64,000 nt of DNA. Origin: Chitinophaga pinensis. Its GTDB lineage: Bacteria > Bacteroidota > Bacteroidia > UKL13-3. The position numbers were made by a program, and so were the translations under genes. Under the pieces are notes generated by a model. That model was not told the origin of the DNA and did not search any database. It worked only from the letters and a program-made list of their open reading frames with translations. The DNA lies in assembly GCA_945860865.1 (NCBI GenBank), contig CAMARW010000001.1, positions 462,294-526,293 on the forward strand, in the 5' to 3' direction. Positions 63,777 to 64,000 of this stretch are shown here, in pieces. Within the stretch, counting starts at the first letter, position 1, and every line of letters starts with the position of its first letter.

Positions 63777-64000
63777 ATGAAAAAATACTTAATCTTTTTT
63801 ATTGGTTTATTTTATTTTGGTTTGAACCAAGCCTTTGCCCTAACCTATGCCCAAACAGAGGCCAAAGGACAAGAAATAATAAACCTAATGGCAACTAAAC
63901 AATATGAAGCCATTAGTAAACAAGTAGATTCTTTGTATCAAAGTAGTTACCCTGCCTATGTTTTGGAGAAGGATTGGGCAGAACTTACTGGCACCTATGG
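63777..64000 (+). CDS. exported protein with N-terminal DUF3887-like domain (3' end outside window)
   Basis: 74 codons visible from ATG 63777. Signal peptide (MKKYLIFFIGLFYFGLNQAFA), then QEIINLMATKQYEAISKQVDSLYQ and VLEKDWAELTGTYG, the usual pattern of the DUF3887 domain found in front of serine hydrolases or alone. The remainder lies beyond the right edge, so the enzyme part, if any, cannot be seen. Confidence 0.65.
   Translation, partial: MKKYLIFFIGLFYFGLNQAFALTYAQTEAKGQEIINLMATKQYEAISKQVDSLYQSSYPAYVLEKDWAELTGTY

Overview
The window is a chromosomal segment from an AT-rich member of the Bacteroidota. The evidence is a type IX secretion system (T9SS) toolkit (PorG-like and PorE-like proteins, three proteins with C-terminal T9SS sorting domains), the UppS-BamA-Skp-Skp-MurI gene order, a fused CcoNO oxidase subunit, glutamine synthetase III, O/P-type porins, and promoters of the TTG-N19-TAnnTTTG class. 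The genus cannot be decided. No tRNA, rRNA, IS element, prophage or CRISPR array was seen.

Layout. 1-5745: cbb3 oxidase operon (ccoNO cut by the left edge, a short ccoQ-like gene, ccoP, ccoG, ccoH, SafE-type membrane protein). 5840-9901: glycosyltransferase, glutamine amidotransferase, alpha/beta hydrolase, CBS protein, NAD kinase. 10019-17149: envelope biogenesis block (two tandem PorG-like barrels, uppS, bamA, two Skp-like chaperones, murI), closed by a strong terminator inside the run. 17179-23299 (minus): fhs, rocD, TonB-dependent receptor. 23538-34879: large T9SS adhesin-like protein, FAD oxidase, rhlE, gpmI, a DUF4783 protein, thyA, an NlpE/META protein, pdhC. 34925-46002: a divergent MocR-type regulator and a seven-gene operon (two lamin-tail surface proteins, DcuC carrier, isoaspartyl dipeptidase, porin, M14 peptidase, porin). 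46005-49664 (minus): T9SS protein, lipoprotein esterase, DcuB-type carrier. 49773-53049: ppx/gppA and glnN. 53327-57478: two PorE-like TPR/beta-propeller/OmpA proteins. 57534-64000: purM, then nucleotide-sugar and polysaccharide genes (galE, rfbB, rfbA, phosphosugar isomerase, CpsB-type phosphatase) and the start of a DUF3887 gene.

The most distinctive system is the 34925-46002 locus. I read it as a regulated uptake and hydrolysis pathway for peptides, probably isoaspartyl (beta-Asp) peptides. Outer-membrane porins and surface lamin-tail proteins surround an exported Zn-carboxypeptidase, a cytoplasmic isoaspartyl dipeptidase and a C4-dicarboxylate carrier. The regulator has Arg where MocR proteins carry the PLP-binding Lys. 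Its intergenic region holds a perfect palindrome placed to overlap its own -7 box.

Two whole-window patterns are not explained by genes. One is a set of degenerate 7-bp tandem repeats, concentrated around rfbA and also at the 3' end of the TonB receptor gene, where an in-frame T9SS sorting-domain remnant follows the stop codon. The other is a recurring near-palindrome GGTTYRAACC and its half-site GGTTCA/TGAACC, present in coding and non-coding DNA alike.
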